Part shown: in pieces, positions 48,039 through 55,979 of the stretch
Layout: the number at the start of each line of letters is the position of its first letter
How positions within the stretch are numbered: the stretch's first letter is position 1
Assembly: GCA_018816945.1 (NCBI GenBank)
Contig: JAHIVC010000101.1
Span: forward strand, 1 to 64,000
From: Bacteroidota bacterium
GTDB taxonomy: Bacteria > Bacteroidota > Bacteroidia > Bacteroidales > GCA-2711565
Reading direction: 5' to 3'
Length of the DNA stretch: 64,000 bases
Position numbers and translations under genes: made by a program
Notes under the pieces: generated by a model
The model's input: only the letters and a program-made list of their open reading frames with translations
Told to the model about the DNA's origin: nothing
Database searches by the model: none

Positions 48039-48512
48039 ATGAGTATGGAAAACAAATTTATGCAAAGGGCCATTGAGCTTGCCCGATCCAACATTACCAA
48101 TTTAAAAGGCGGGCCATTTGGAGCGGTAATTGTGAAAGATCATAAAATTATCGGAGAAGGATGCAATGAGGTGATTTCGAATAACGACCCCACGGCACAT
48201 GCTGAGATTGTGGCCATCAGAAATGCCTGCAAGAACCTGAACAGTTTTCAATTGGACGATTGTGAAATCTATACCAGTTGCGAACCCTGCCCCATGTGCC
48301 TGGGAGCAATTTATTGGGCGAGGCCGAAAAAGATCTATTTTGCTGCAACAAGAGAGGATGCAGAACAAGCAAATTTTGATGATTCTTTTATTTATAAAGA
48401 AGTATCTTTGCCCATTGATCAGCGAAAAATTCCAATGGTTCAGATGATGAAAGTTGAATCAAAAACAGTATTTACTGAATGGAACGCACAAAACATTAAA
48501 ATCGATTATTGA
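48039..48512 (+). CDS. guaD: Guanine deaminase (CDA fold)
   Basis: The 157-residue deaminase carries the zinc site H54-A-E56 (TAHAEI) and C84-P-M-C87 (CEPCPMC). Extensive similarity to the GuaD type is visible in NDPTAHAEIVAIRNACK, LGAIYWARPKKIYFAA and DDSFIYKE. It converts guanine to xanthine. The extended C terminus and the YWARP motif distinguish it from tRNA adenosine deaminase TadA. Confidence 0.88.
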   Translation: MSMENKFMQRAIELARSNITNLKGGPFGAVIVKDHKIIGEGCNEVISNNDPTAHAEIVAIRNACKNLNSFQLDDCEIYTSCEPCPMCLGAIYWARPKKIYFAATREDAEQANFDDSFIYKEVSLPIDQRKIPMVQMMKVESKTVFTEWNAQNIKIDY

Positions 48513-48546
48513 TTATTTTTTATTGAATATAAATATTATACTTATT

Positions 48547-48915
48547 ATGAGTTTTGAATTATCAGGAAAATTAATTGAAAAATTAGAAACCCAACAAGTT
48601 ACCTCAACTTTCAGAAAGCGTGAATTCGTTCTGGAAAAGAAAGAATCTGCTTCTGGAAGGGAATTTATTGAATACATCAAATTCCAGCTTAATCAGGATC
48701 GTTGCGAGTTATTGGATAGCTGCAAATTAAACGACGAACTGAATGTTAGTTTTAACATTAAGGGCAGGAAATGGGAAAAAGATGGAAAAGTGAGCTATTT
48801 CTTAAACCTTGAAGCCTGGAAAATTGATAAAGTATTAGGCGAAAATGGTCAGTCGGCACCTCCGCCATCCATGGCAGATATTCCACCCGAAATGGATGAC
48901 GATTTACCCTTTTAA
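48547..48915 (+). CDS. DUF3127 protein with an SSB-like acidic tail
   Basis: The 122-residue product starts at 48547 (MSFELSGKLIEKLETQQVTSTFRKREF); the frame is open back to 48454 but overlaps guaD. The body is a short beta-rich domain typical of DUF3127, likely OB-like (STFRKREFVLEKKE, IKFQLNQDRCELLD, LNVSFNIKGRKWEKDG). The last residues, PEMDDDLPF, closely match the C-terminal tip of single-strand DNA-binding protein (DDDIPF). The function is not established. The tail suggests contact with proteins that recognise SSB. Confidence 0.88.
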   Translation: MSFELSGKLIEKLETQQVTSTFRKREFVLEKKESASGREFIEYIKFQLNQDRCELLDSCKLNDELNVSFNIKGRKWEKDGKVSYFLNLEAWKIDKVLGENGQSAPPPSMADIPPEMDDDLPF

Positions 48916-48917
48916 AT

Positions 48918-49571
48918 ATGAATAACAGATCAGCATTGGTTTTTGGAGGAAGCGGTTTGGTTGGGACCGAATTACTGAAGCTTTTAATCTACGATTCTAC
49001 CTATCATACGGTAATTTCAGCAGGAAGAAGGAACTTAGCGATCCAACATCCTAAACTTAAGCAACTCATCCTCGATTTCGATCAATTGGAGTCACAACAG
49101 GAATTATTTGCCGGACACGACGTTTATTGCTGCCTGGGCACCACCATCAAAAAAGCCAAAACCAAAGAAGCATTCCGAGCCATTGATTTTGGTTATGTAA
49201 CAAGAATTGCTGCGATGACTGCAACGAATGGCATTGGGAATTTCGCGCTTGTCTCCTCCATCGGAACGGATAAAAATTCTGGTAATTTTTATTTGAGAAC
49301 CAAGGGAGAAATGGAAGAAGTGGTCAGGCAACTAAAATTTAATACGCTGGTAATTCTTCGGCCTTCCTTTTTATTAGGGGATCGAACCGAAAAAAGATTT
49401 GGTGAGCGAATTGCTAAAATTGCCATCCAGTTATTTAGTCCCTTACTCATCGGAAAACTAAGGAAGTATCGGGGAATTGAAGCAAAAGCAGTAGCAAAAA
49501 AGATGATGAACATGATCCTTGAGGGCAATACAGGAACCTTCATCATTGAGTCTGATTTGATTAACAAATAA
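48918..49571 (+). CDS. NAD(P)-binding Rossmann protein, atypical SDR
   Basis: The 217-residue protein opens with ALVFGGSGLVGTELLKLL, a GxxGxxG nucleotide site, and has the CCLGTTIKKAKTKEAFRAID segment found in HTATIP2/TIP30-like atypical SDRs, followed by VSSIGTDKNSGNFYLRTKGEME (the Y-x-x-x-K pair). The substrate is unknown. It starts 2 bases after the DUF3127 stop, so the two are co-transcribed. Confidence 0.85.
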   Translation: MNNRSALVFGGSGLVGTELLKLLIYDSTYHTVISAGRRNLAIQHPKLKQLILDFDQLESQQELFAGHDVYCCLGTTIKKAKTKEAFRAIDFGYVTRIAAMTATNGIGNFALVSSIGTDKNSGNFYLRTKGEMEEVVRQLKFNTLVILRPSFLLGDRTEKRFGERIAKIAIQLFSPLLIGKLRKYRGIEAKAVAKKMMNMILEGNTGTFIIESDLINK

Positions 49572-49576
49572 AAATA

Positions 49577-50470
49577 TTGAACAACAAAGTAAAGGCACAC
49601 CTTGCACTGATTGGCGGTAACCTGATTTATGGGTTGAATTATGTGGTTGCCAAAGGCATCATGCCCGATTACATTTCCCCAAAAGGAGTTATCTTTTGGC
49701 GGGTGCTGATTGCTTTTATTTTTTTTAATGTGTACAATTTATTTTGGGGTAAAGAAAAAGTTGATAAAAAAGATTTACTCCGACTGGCTGTTTGTGCCCT
49801 TTTTGGGGTTGCCATTAATCAAATCATGTTCTTCGAAGGGCTAAACCTCTCCACCCCTATCAATGCATCCATCTTAATGACAAGCACACCCATCATTACC
49901 ACAATCTTTGCTTTTTTTCTTATTAAAGAAAGACCTAACTTACTGAAAATAGTTGGTATTATTATGGGAACAAGCGGAGCAACCGCCATTATTTTAATGG
50001 GAGGTAATTTCTCGTTAAGCTCCGATTTATTTGTTGGCAATTTATTTTTATTCCTGAATGCTGTTTCCTTTGCGTTTTATCTGGTGATTGCCAAACCTTT
50101 GCTGGTCAAGTACAAAACCATGACCGTTATCAGATGGGTTTTTAATTTTGGGATCATATTTGCATTGCCTTTCTGCATTAAACCGGCTCTGGAAGTTAAT
50201 TATCAGTTATTTGACTTTAGGGTTTGGGCCTCCATGTTCTATATCTTGTTTGCGGTAACTATTTTGGCTTACTTGCTGGTTAGTTCTTCGTTAAGGCATG
50301 TGAGCCCGATTGTTACCAGCTCCTATATTTACACCCAACCCTTTATCGCATCAGTAGTATCCGTATTTATCATGCACGAAAAACTCACCCTTATTGAAAT
50401 CATTTCTGCTTTGCTTATTTTTTCAGGGGTTTATTTTGTGAGCAGGCAGAAGCGGAAAGCATTAGCCTAG
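49577..50470 (+). CDS. EamA/DMT family transporter
   Basis: The 297-residue protein has ten hydrophobic segments in two EamA halves (about 1-140 and 150-290). The first half carries VVAKGIMPDYISPKGVIFWR and ends in EGLNLSTPINASILMTSTPIITTIF. Members export amino acids or metabolites; specificity cannot be read. The start is a TTG, 5 bases after the upstream stop. A bidirectional terminator follows. Confidence 0.9.
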   Translation: MNNKVKAHLALIGGNLIYGLNYVVAKGIMPDYISPKGVIFWRVLIAFIFFNVYNLFWGKEKVDKKDLLRLAVCALFGVAINQIMFFEGLNLSTPINASILMTSTPIITTIFAFFLIKERPNLLKIVGIIMGTSGATAIILMGGNFSLSSDLFVGNLFLFLNAVSFAFYLVIAKPLLVKYKTMTVIRWVFNFGIIFALPFCIKPALEVNYQLFDFRVWASMFYILFAVTILAYLLVSSSLRHVSPIVTSSYIYTQPFIASVVSVFIMHEKLTLIEIISALLIFSGVYFVSRQKRKALA

Positions 50471-50540
50471 CTTAGATATCCCAATTAAACATATTTAACA
50501 ATATTTTGATAAACCGAAGCGGACGCGAAGGAGAATAAAA

Positions 50541-50564
50541 AAAGCCCATCAAAAAATGGGCTTT
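50541..50564. terminator. Bidirectional terminator between EamA and HU genes
   Basis: AAAGCCCAT pairs with ATGGGCTTT. The minus-strand reading has a seven-T tail, serving the HU gene. The plus-strand reading has a shorter T run. Confidence 0.85.
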
Positions 50565-50590
50565 CGCTTTTTAGATGCTTTTTGTTCTGT

Positions 50591-50971
50591 TTAAACTTTC
50601 TCCACATGGAAAGCTTCAACCAGTGATTTTAACCCTGCACTTGGACGATAATGAAGCTTAAGTTGTTTTACATTGTGAGAACTGACTTCTTCGGCAGTTG
50701 CCATCGAATCGCTGTTTACATTTACACTAAAACTTCCCAGATTACCCAGCCTGACTATTTTTCCTTCTTCCAAAGCCTGAGGAATTACTTCGGTGAGGGC
50801 GATCAGTACCGCGTAAACATCTGTTTTGCTAACAGTCGACATCATAGAGATTTGCTTTGACAAACTGTCAAGGGTTATATCACCCTGGTTAACGGCTACG
50901 GCATAAAACCTTTTGGCTGTTGCCGGATCACGCGGATTGATGCGTGTGATTGCTTTAATTTTAATTGACAT
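50591..50971 (-). CDS. HU family DNA-binding protein (HU-HIG type)
   Basis: The 126-residue protein has the HU fold with a Bacteroidota-specific N-terminal extension (IKAITRINPRDPATAKRFYA) and the beta-arm region GKIVRLGNLGSFSVNVNSDSMA. It is expected to bind and bend DNA. A 22-bp-spaced repeat array lies about 210 bases upstream and could include its regulatory sites. It is single-gene and ends at a terminator. Confidence 0.92.
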   Translation of the reverse strand: MSIKIKAITRINPRDPATAKRFYAVAVNQGDITLDSLSKQISMMSTVSKTDVYAVLIALTEVIPQALEEGKIVRLGNLGSFSVNVNSDSMATAEEVSSHNVKQLKLHYRPSAGLKSLVEAFHVEKV

Positions 50972-51180
50972 AATAAAAGTTTTTAATGAATATTAGGTTG
51001 ATTTTTATAGTTAATACCAAATATTATTTATTTGTCGCACCTCCATTGCAAAAAATATTATCTGATGATTACCTATCATTCTAAATATCAGGACTGTTGA
51101 GCGGCATACCACCGCTTATAGATTATCACAAATTTTTTTGTACTATTGGAAAAATGGTATTAAAAAGAAGCAGATAATAA

Positions 51181-51260
51181 AACCTTTTGAGTAACCGACA
51201 AAAACCTTTTGAGTAATCAACAAAAACCTTTTGAGTAAAGTGGGAAAACCTTTTGAGTAA
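51181..51260. repeat. Iteron-like direct repeats, 22-bp period
   Basis: AACCTTTTGAGTAA occurs four times, starting at 51181, 51203, 51225 and 51247, exactly 22 bases apart. The 8-base intervals vary (ccgacaaa, tcaacaaa, agtgggaa). Two helical turns per unit put every copy on the same face of the DNA. Confidence 0.95.
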
Positions 51261-51295
51261 TTTCCAATTTAAACCTAAGAAATGATAAAAACATA

Positions 51296-51357
51296 AAACC
51301 TTTACATTGAGCGAAGACGAAGTGCGAAACCTTTACACTGAGCGAAGTCGAAGTGCG
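51296..51357. repeat. Tandem 31-bp repeat containing a GAGCGAAGNCGAAG core
   Basis: Two adjacent copies (51296-51326 and 51327-51357) differ at two positions (t/c, a/t). The TGAGCGAAGTCGAAGTG core is a dispersed intergenic motif I associate with many Bacteroidota genomes; that recollection needs a search. It produces a spurious minus-strand frame. Confidence 0.85.
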
Positions 51358-51737
51358 AAACTTGAAAATTCTTGATACATAATAAATAAAATAATATATT
51401 TACTAAAAATAAACAGAATGCTTCCTCGTATCGCCTATCTGACTCAAGATGGATGTATTTACGATACACCTTATCGCATATAAACAAGTTATCGTTCATT
51501 GTAAAAAGACAGAAACAGACGACAGAATGATGAAGAAATTTTTGCTGCATAAAAACAAAAAAAAAGAAAACTCACAGCACATTCAGGCACATTTTGCTGC
51601 CCCAATGCACGGGCGACCGCTTCACAGACAAAAGAGTCATCATTTTGACAACGCATCAACCTGTTGAAAATTGATTATTTGATTGTTAATAAGTTTTAAA
51701 TCTTTGTTGTTCATTGATTTAAAAAAGAATCTTATAA

Positions 51738-51754
51738 TTGACAATTATTGTCAA
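51738..51754. promoter_or_regulatory. Likely operator of the XRE controller
   Basis: TTGACAAT-T-ATTGTCAA is a perfect 8+1+8 palindrome ending 15 bases before the TTG start of the XRE gene. Its placement fits a controller-protein box for autoregulation of the restriction cassette. Confidence 0.7.
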
Positions 51755-51769
51755 GTTAATATTTTCAAA

Positions 51770-52072
51770 TTGAAAACGACCGGAGAAATAATTAGAACCA
51801 AACGAGAAAAGAAAGGGTTGCTATTGCGACACGTTTCTGCTCAACTCGACATTGACACAGCTATTCTTAGCAAAATTGAACATGGCGAAAGAAAAGCGAC
51901 AAGAGAACAAATAACTAAGTTGGCTGAAATTCTCGAAATCAACAAGAAATCATTGCTAGTTCAGTATTTGAGTGAAAAGATTCTTTATGAACTTAAAGAT
52001 GAGGAATTAGGAATTCAAGCACTAAAAGTTGCTGAAAAAACTATCAAGTACGGAGTAATTAAAAACAAATAA
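51770..52072 (+). CDS. XRE-family regulator, likely restriction-modification controller
   Basis: The 100-residue protein, started at TTG 51770 (KTTGEIIRTKREKKG), has a helix-turn-helix of the Cro/C1 type (about 5-60; LLLRHVSAQLDIDTAILSKIEHGERKA) and a short C-terminal helix pair. The frame is open to 51683, but that extension would cover the palindromic operator. It ends 1 base before the methyltransferase start. By analogy with C proteins, it would time expression of the methylase and nucleases; this is inference from context. Confidence 0.85.
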   Translation: MKTTGEIIRTKREKKGLLLRHVSAQLDIDTAILSKIEHGERKATREQITKLAEILEINKKSLLVQYLSEKILYELKDEELGIQALKVAEKTIKYGVIKNK

Positions 52073-52073
52073 A

Positions 52074-53651
52074 ATGACAGAATTATTATCCATAAAAGAA
52101 GCAAGTCTTTGGGCTACAGAATATTTAGAAAAAAATGTTACGACTTCTAATATTTCATATCTTATTCAGTATGGTAGGATTAAAAAGGTTGGTGATAATG
52201 GCTCAACTCAAGTTATCAAAGAAGAACTTATAGAATATTATAAAGACAAAAATAAATCACGACAAGAGGAATGGAAAGAACAATTAGGAAGTGATTTAAA
52301 TTGGGCATTGTCTTTTGAACAATACAAAGAAGCTGAAACAACTAAGCATGTTCACAGACTACATCCATACAAAGGAAAATTTATTCCGCAATTAGTAGAA
52401 TACTTTTTAGATGACCATACGGATAAATTTAAGAAAGAAGTTTACTTTAAACAAGGTGACATAGTTTATGACCCATTCTCAGGCAGTGGTACAATAATGG
52501 TTCAAGCATGTGAACTAGGAATTCATGCAGTTGGAAATGACGTTTCGGCTTTCAATGCTCTTATTGGAAATTGCAAAGTGACTAAATATAAGCTCGTTGA
52601 TGTTCAAACTGAAATTGACAGAATTTCAAGAGTACTAAAATCTTTTTTATTAGCCCACAAAACACTTGAATTTGAAGACAAGCTTTTAAAAGAGTTGAAT
52701 GTGTTCAATAATAAATATTTTCCAGTACCAGAATATAAATACAAAGTAAAACATAAAGAGATTGACGAGAAAAAATATGGTGAGGAAAAAGAAAAAGAGT
52801 TCCTTCCTGTCTTCAACAATCTAGTTAAGGAGTATAAAATTAAACTACGCCAAGACAAGGAAGATTCATTCCTTGATAAATGGTATACTCAACATATTCG
52901 TGATGAAATACAAGTTGTATTTAATGAAATCAAAAAGATAGAAAATCTAGACACAAAAAAAATCGTTAGTGTTATTCTAAGTCGAACAATAAGAAGTTGC
53001 AGAGCAACGACTCATGCTGACTTGGCGACTTTGATTGAGCCAATTACTTCCACTTATTATTGTGGTAAACATGGAAAGATGTGTAAACCATTATTCTCAA
53101 TTCTTAAATGGTGGGAAACATATACCAAAGACACAATTAAAAGATTAGTACAATACAATAAACTCAGAAAAGATACTTTCCACACTTGCTTAACAGGTGA
53201 TAGCAGGAATATTGACATCATTGAAGGACTTAAAAAACTTAACCCTGAATTTTCGAAGCTTGTTGAAATGAAAAAAATCAATGGAATATTTTCATCCCCA
53301 CCTTACGTTGGTTTAATTGACTATCATGAACAACATGCATATGCTTATGACTTATTTGGTTTTGAACGCAAAGATGAATTGGAAATTGGTCCTCTATTTA
53401 AAGGGCAAGGTAGAGAAGCAAAACAAAGCTACATTGAAGGAATAAGTGCAGTATTGAATAATGCAAAGAGATTTTTCATTGATGAATATGACGTATTCCT
53501 TGTAGCAAACGATAAATACAATATGTATCCAATAATTGCCGAATATGCCGGAATGAAAATCGTTAATCAATACAAACGACCAGTTTTAAACAGAACCGAG
53601 AAAGATAAAAGTGCATATTCTGAAATAATTTTCCATTTGAAATCCAAATAA
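52074..53651 (+). CDS. Type II DNA methyltransferase, N4-cytosine class likely
   Basis: The 525-residue enzyme has an N-terminal HTH-like segment (about 3-60), the AdoMet site DPFSGSGT (from D133) and the catalytic motif S408-P-P-Y411. The order, motif I then about 270 residues then motif IV, is the alpha arrangement with the recognition region between them. SPPY is typical of N4-cytosine enzymes, though N6-adenine cannot be excluded. It should protect DNA from the linked nucleases. It overlaps the next gene by one base (TAATG). Confidence 0.9.
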   Translation: MTELLSIKEASLWATEYLEKNVTTSNISYLIQYGRIKKVGDNGSTQVIKEELIEYYKDKNKSRQEEWKEQLGSDLNWALSFEQYKEAETTKHVHRLHPYKGKFIPQLVEYFLDDHTDKFKKEVYFKQGDIVYDPFSGSGTIMVQACELGIHAVGNDVSAFNALIGNCKVTKYKLVDVQTEIDRISRVLKSFLLAHKTLEFEDKLLKELNVFNNKYFPVPEYKYKVKHKEIDEKKYGEEKEKEFLPVFNNLVKEYKIKLRQDKEDSFLDKWYTQHIRDEIQVVFNEIKKIENLDTKKIVSVILSRTIRSCRATTHADLATLIEPITSTYYCGKHGKMCKPLFSILKWWETYTKDTIKRLVQYNKLRKDTFHTCLTGDSRNIDIIEGLKKLNPEFSKLVEMKKINGIFSSPPYVGLIDYHEQHAYAYDLFGFERKDELEIGPLFKGQGREAKQSYIEGISAVLNNAKRFFIDEYDVFLVANDKYNMYPIIAEYAGMKIVNQYKRPVLNRTEKDKSAYSEIIFHLKSK

Positions 53652-54805
53652 TGAAACAATTACTAGATAGATTACAAATATCAATTGAACATCTTAAGTG
53701 TCTTGATGAAGTCTTTGCAGAACATAATAAGGAATATCAAAGAATAAGTGATCTATTGAGTTCAGATGAATTCAATCCAATTTACGAAGAAATTTCGAGG
53801 GAACTATATGCCGGAGGAAAAACTGCTTCTAATAGCAGAGTAAAATTGAATCGCCAAATGATACTTGGCGACATTATAGAATATATTTTCTCAGGTAGGG
53901 CCTATTATTATGCTGCTAAATCAGACGAACATTTAAAGAATTTTTACAAACTAATCTTCTACTCTGTTAATCAGATGTTGTTGTTTGACACAATAACAGT
54001 TAACCCAGATTTAAGGAGAGCATACATTGAAAAACTTGAAGAAAAAATACCTTGTGAAATACTTTATGAAAAACCAGGTGATAAGAAATTAGCAGAGCAA
54101 ATAAAAGAAAGTGAAGTTAAAATATGGCAAACAGAATGGACTTCGGCCATTGATGATTTTATTGATTCACTTTTGCCGAAAACATTAGGTGCACCAAAGG
54201 AGTTAATTGTATTTGCAGAATTTATTCGATTACGATTTGGAATAATAATCCCTTTGTTACTTATTCAGAGAATTTTTGGAAATAAAAACCCCATTGCACC
54301 ACCTGACTTTCTAATTCTTCAAAACAATAAAGAAATATATGGAATTGAAGTTGGCTATAAAAAGGAACTTCAAAGTCGTGAGTTTTCGATAAGAACTTCG
54401 ATTCCAACATTTGCTGTTGATTTAAAGCGAAACATGCATAACAGATGTCCAAAATGTGGTGAGAATATTTTATATTGTGATGTGTTGATTGAGAATTATT
54501 CTAATGGAACTTTAAAAAACGTTCTTGTTGAACGTGATGGTGAAAGAAAACTATTTTGTAGTGAATGTCCGAATTTTGATGATGGCAATTGTAAATTCTC
54601 CAACTATTACGGATGGGTTGAAGGAGTAAACTTTAATGGACAACCATTGGATTCAAAGTCAAATAGGCATTATCATACATGTTGTGTGAAAGATGATAAT
54701 TATTTGTATCGAAGAGCACTAATGAATATCTTGGGAAATCACAGAAATGGCTTTTTTGCACAAATTCCTGAAATTGATGGAATTGAAAATCTAATAAATA
54801 AATAA
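53651..54805 (+). CDS. Putative nuclease/restriction protein with zinc-binding C terminus
   Basis: I do not recognise the family of this 384-residue protein. A possible PD-(D/E)xK site is P-P-D219 (APPDFLIL) followed by E233 and K237 in YGIEVGYKKE; the E-V-G-Y-K form is atypical. After this come CPKCG, YCD and FCSECPNFDDGNC clusters (about 265-320) that look like zinc-binding sites, and a final CC pair. Translational coupling to the methylase (shared base) and location before the TdeIII-like gene suggest it is part of the restriction machinery, either a second subunit or a specificity partner. Confidence 0.65.
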   Translation: MKQLLDRLQISIEHLKCLDEVFAEHNKEYQRISDLLSSDEFNPIYEEISRELYAGGKTASNSRVKLNRQMILGDIIEYIFSGRAYYYAAKSDEHLKNFYKLIFYSVNQMLLFDTITVNPDLRRAYIEKLEEKIPCEILYEKPGDKKLAEQIKESEVKIWQTEWTSAIDDFIDSLLPKTLGAPKELIVFAEFIRLRFGIIIPLLLIQRIFGNKNPIAPPDFLILQNNKEIYGIEVGYKKELQSREFSIRTSIPTFAVDLKRNMHNRCPKCGENILYCDVLIENYSNGTLKNVLVERDGERKLFCSECPNFDDGNCKFSNYYGWVEGVNFNGQPLDSKSNRHYHTCCVKDDNYLYRRALMNILGNHRNGFFAQIPEIDGIENLINK

Positions 54806-54807
54806 AA

Positions 54808-55590
54808 ATGGCATTAACTCAACAACAAATCCAGCAAGTAGAAACTGTTTTACGAAACAGTTTAAGACATAAATTTCAGAACTATAATCCTGAGCCTGCA
54901 GTAATGCCATTTCATACAAGGTTACTTGGTCAGGATAGAATGGCTTTGTTTTCATTTATTCATTCATTAAATACAAACTTTGGAACAAGTATTTTTGAAC
55001 CGGTGGCTAAAGCATTAGCATTGTCAAGTTTCGCAAGTGCAGAATCACAACAAACTTCTGGCAATCAAATTTCATCTGAAGCACATAGAGTTATCCAAAA
55101 TATTATGGATGGACTTTCTGTTGCAACTTCTTCTCCGAATAAAATAGAAGAAATAAAAGCAATTAGGGCAGTTTGCATGTCTGGCGAAATGAAAACAGTG
55201 AAACCAACTAAAGTGGATGTTAAACTCGTTGGACATAACGGAACTATTTACTTGTTCGACATTAAAACGGCTAAACCCAATGCAGGTGGTTTTAAAGAAT
55301 TTAAAAGAACTCTTTTAGAATGGGTAGCGACGACACTTGCAGCAAATCCAGAAGCAAATGTTCAAACAATTATCGCTATTCCATATAATCCATATGAGCC
55401 ACAACCATACAACCGTTGGACAATGAGAGGAATGCTTGACTTAGACAATGAATTAAAAGTTGCAGCAGAATTTTGGGACTTTCTTGGTGGTCAAGGAGCT
55501 TATACTGACTTGCTTGATGTTTTTGAGAGAATTGGTTTAGAATTGAGACCAGAAATTGACGCGTATTTTAAAAGATATAACAGGCAATAA
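54808..55590 (+). CDS. TdeIII-family type II restriction endonuclease
   Basis: The 260-residue protein closely fits the TdeIII endonuclease pattern: VMPFHTRLLGQDRMALFSFIHSL, SSEAHRVIQ, KPTKVDVKLVG and LFDIKTAKPNAGGFKEFKRTLLEWV. The PD-(D/E)xK residues are D137 and D151-I-K153. As I recall, the family prototype cuts GGNCC; specificity here is inferred only. It is the last gene of the cassette and lies 2 bases after the putative zinc nuclease. Confidence 0.88.
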   Translation: MALTQQQIQQVETVLRNSLRHKFQNYNPEPAVMPFHTRLLGQDRMALFSFIHSLNTNFGTSIFEPVAKALALSSFASAESQQTSGNQISSEAHRVIQNIMDGLSVATSSPNKIEEIKAIRAVCMSGEMKTVKPTKVDVKLVGHNGTIYLFDIKTAKPNAGGFKEFKRTLLEWVATTLAANPEANVQTIIAIPYNPYEPQPYNRWTMRGMLDLDNELKVAAEFWDFLGGQGAYTDLLDVFERIGLELRPEIDAYFKRYNRQ

Positions 55591-55905
55591 CCAACAAACT
55601 TGGTGGCAAATTTGTATTTTCAGCAACCGCACAAAGCCAAACAAGAAATCCAAAAGAGCCAACGCACGGACAGAAAGATAATGCAGCAAAAATAAAAGAC
55701 AGTACAACGAAAGACAAGCACCGCAAGTGCATAACACGCGGTATATTTTATTGCCGAGTTAGTGGGTATTTCAGCGTTTCTGCATCTAATAAACTTTTGT
55801 GTAATTTGAGAGGAAAGTGCTTTGATTCGCCGCGGCGAACAGCAACAAAAACATACTACCAATCCGTTAGGGTACACTGTCTGAAAATTCGATTTATAGA
55901 TATTT
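55591..55905. other. Non-coding spacer between restriction and Fic genes
   Basis: About 315 bases without a credible gene. The strand is strongly A- and C-rich from about 55620 to 55740, with short GCAC/GTGC inverted repeats such as GCACCGCAAGTGC (55709-55729 region). This differs from typical AT-rich spacers here and resembles 51580-51650 on the other side of the cassette. Confidence 0.5.
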
Positions 55906-55979
55906 TATGGATACATTATAGATGGATTAATAAAAATCTTTTATATTTGTATGGATAAAATATGGATACGATATGGACA
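55906..55979 (+). promoter_or_regulatory. Phased TATGGATA repeats and -7 box at the Fic gene start
   Basis: TATGGATA occurs at 55906, 55950 and 55961, with TATGGACA at 55972. The last three are exactly 11 bases apart and the first is 44 bases (four turns) upstream. TATATTTG (55942-55949) fits the -7 box and directly abuts the repeats, so a bound protein would block transcription start and the start codon. Confidence 0.75.

Larger units (their letters stand above)
50972..51769. other. Repeat-rich spacer at the edge of the restriction island
   Basis: About 800 bases hold a four-copy 22-bp-period array (51181-51260), a two-copy 31-bp repeat (51296-51357), an AGCGG/CCGCT hairpin (about 51099) and the likely operator of the downstream regulator (51738-51754). 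No real gene was found. The stretch near 51580-51650 is richer in C and G and resembles the spacer after the restriction genes. Confidence 0.6.

Noticed and set aside
51181-51260. CRISPR array
   Set aside because: Repeat core is only 14 bases, intervals are 8 bases and no cas genes are nearby.
51302-51667. Frames on both strands over the 31-bp repeat
   Set aside because: The minus-strand frame is a translation of the dispersed GAGCGAAG repeat (FDFAQCK-type peptide), and the plus-strand frame has no family features.
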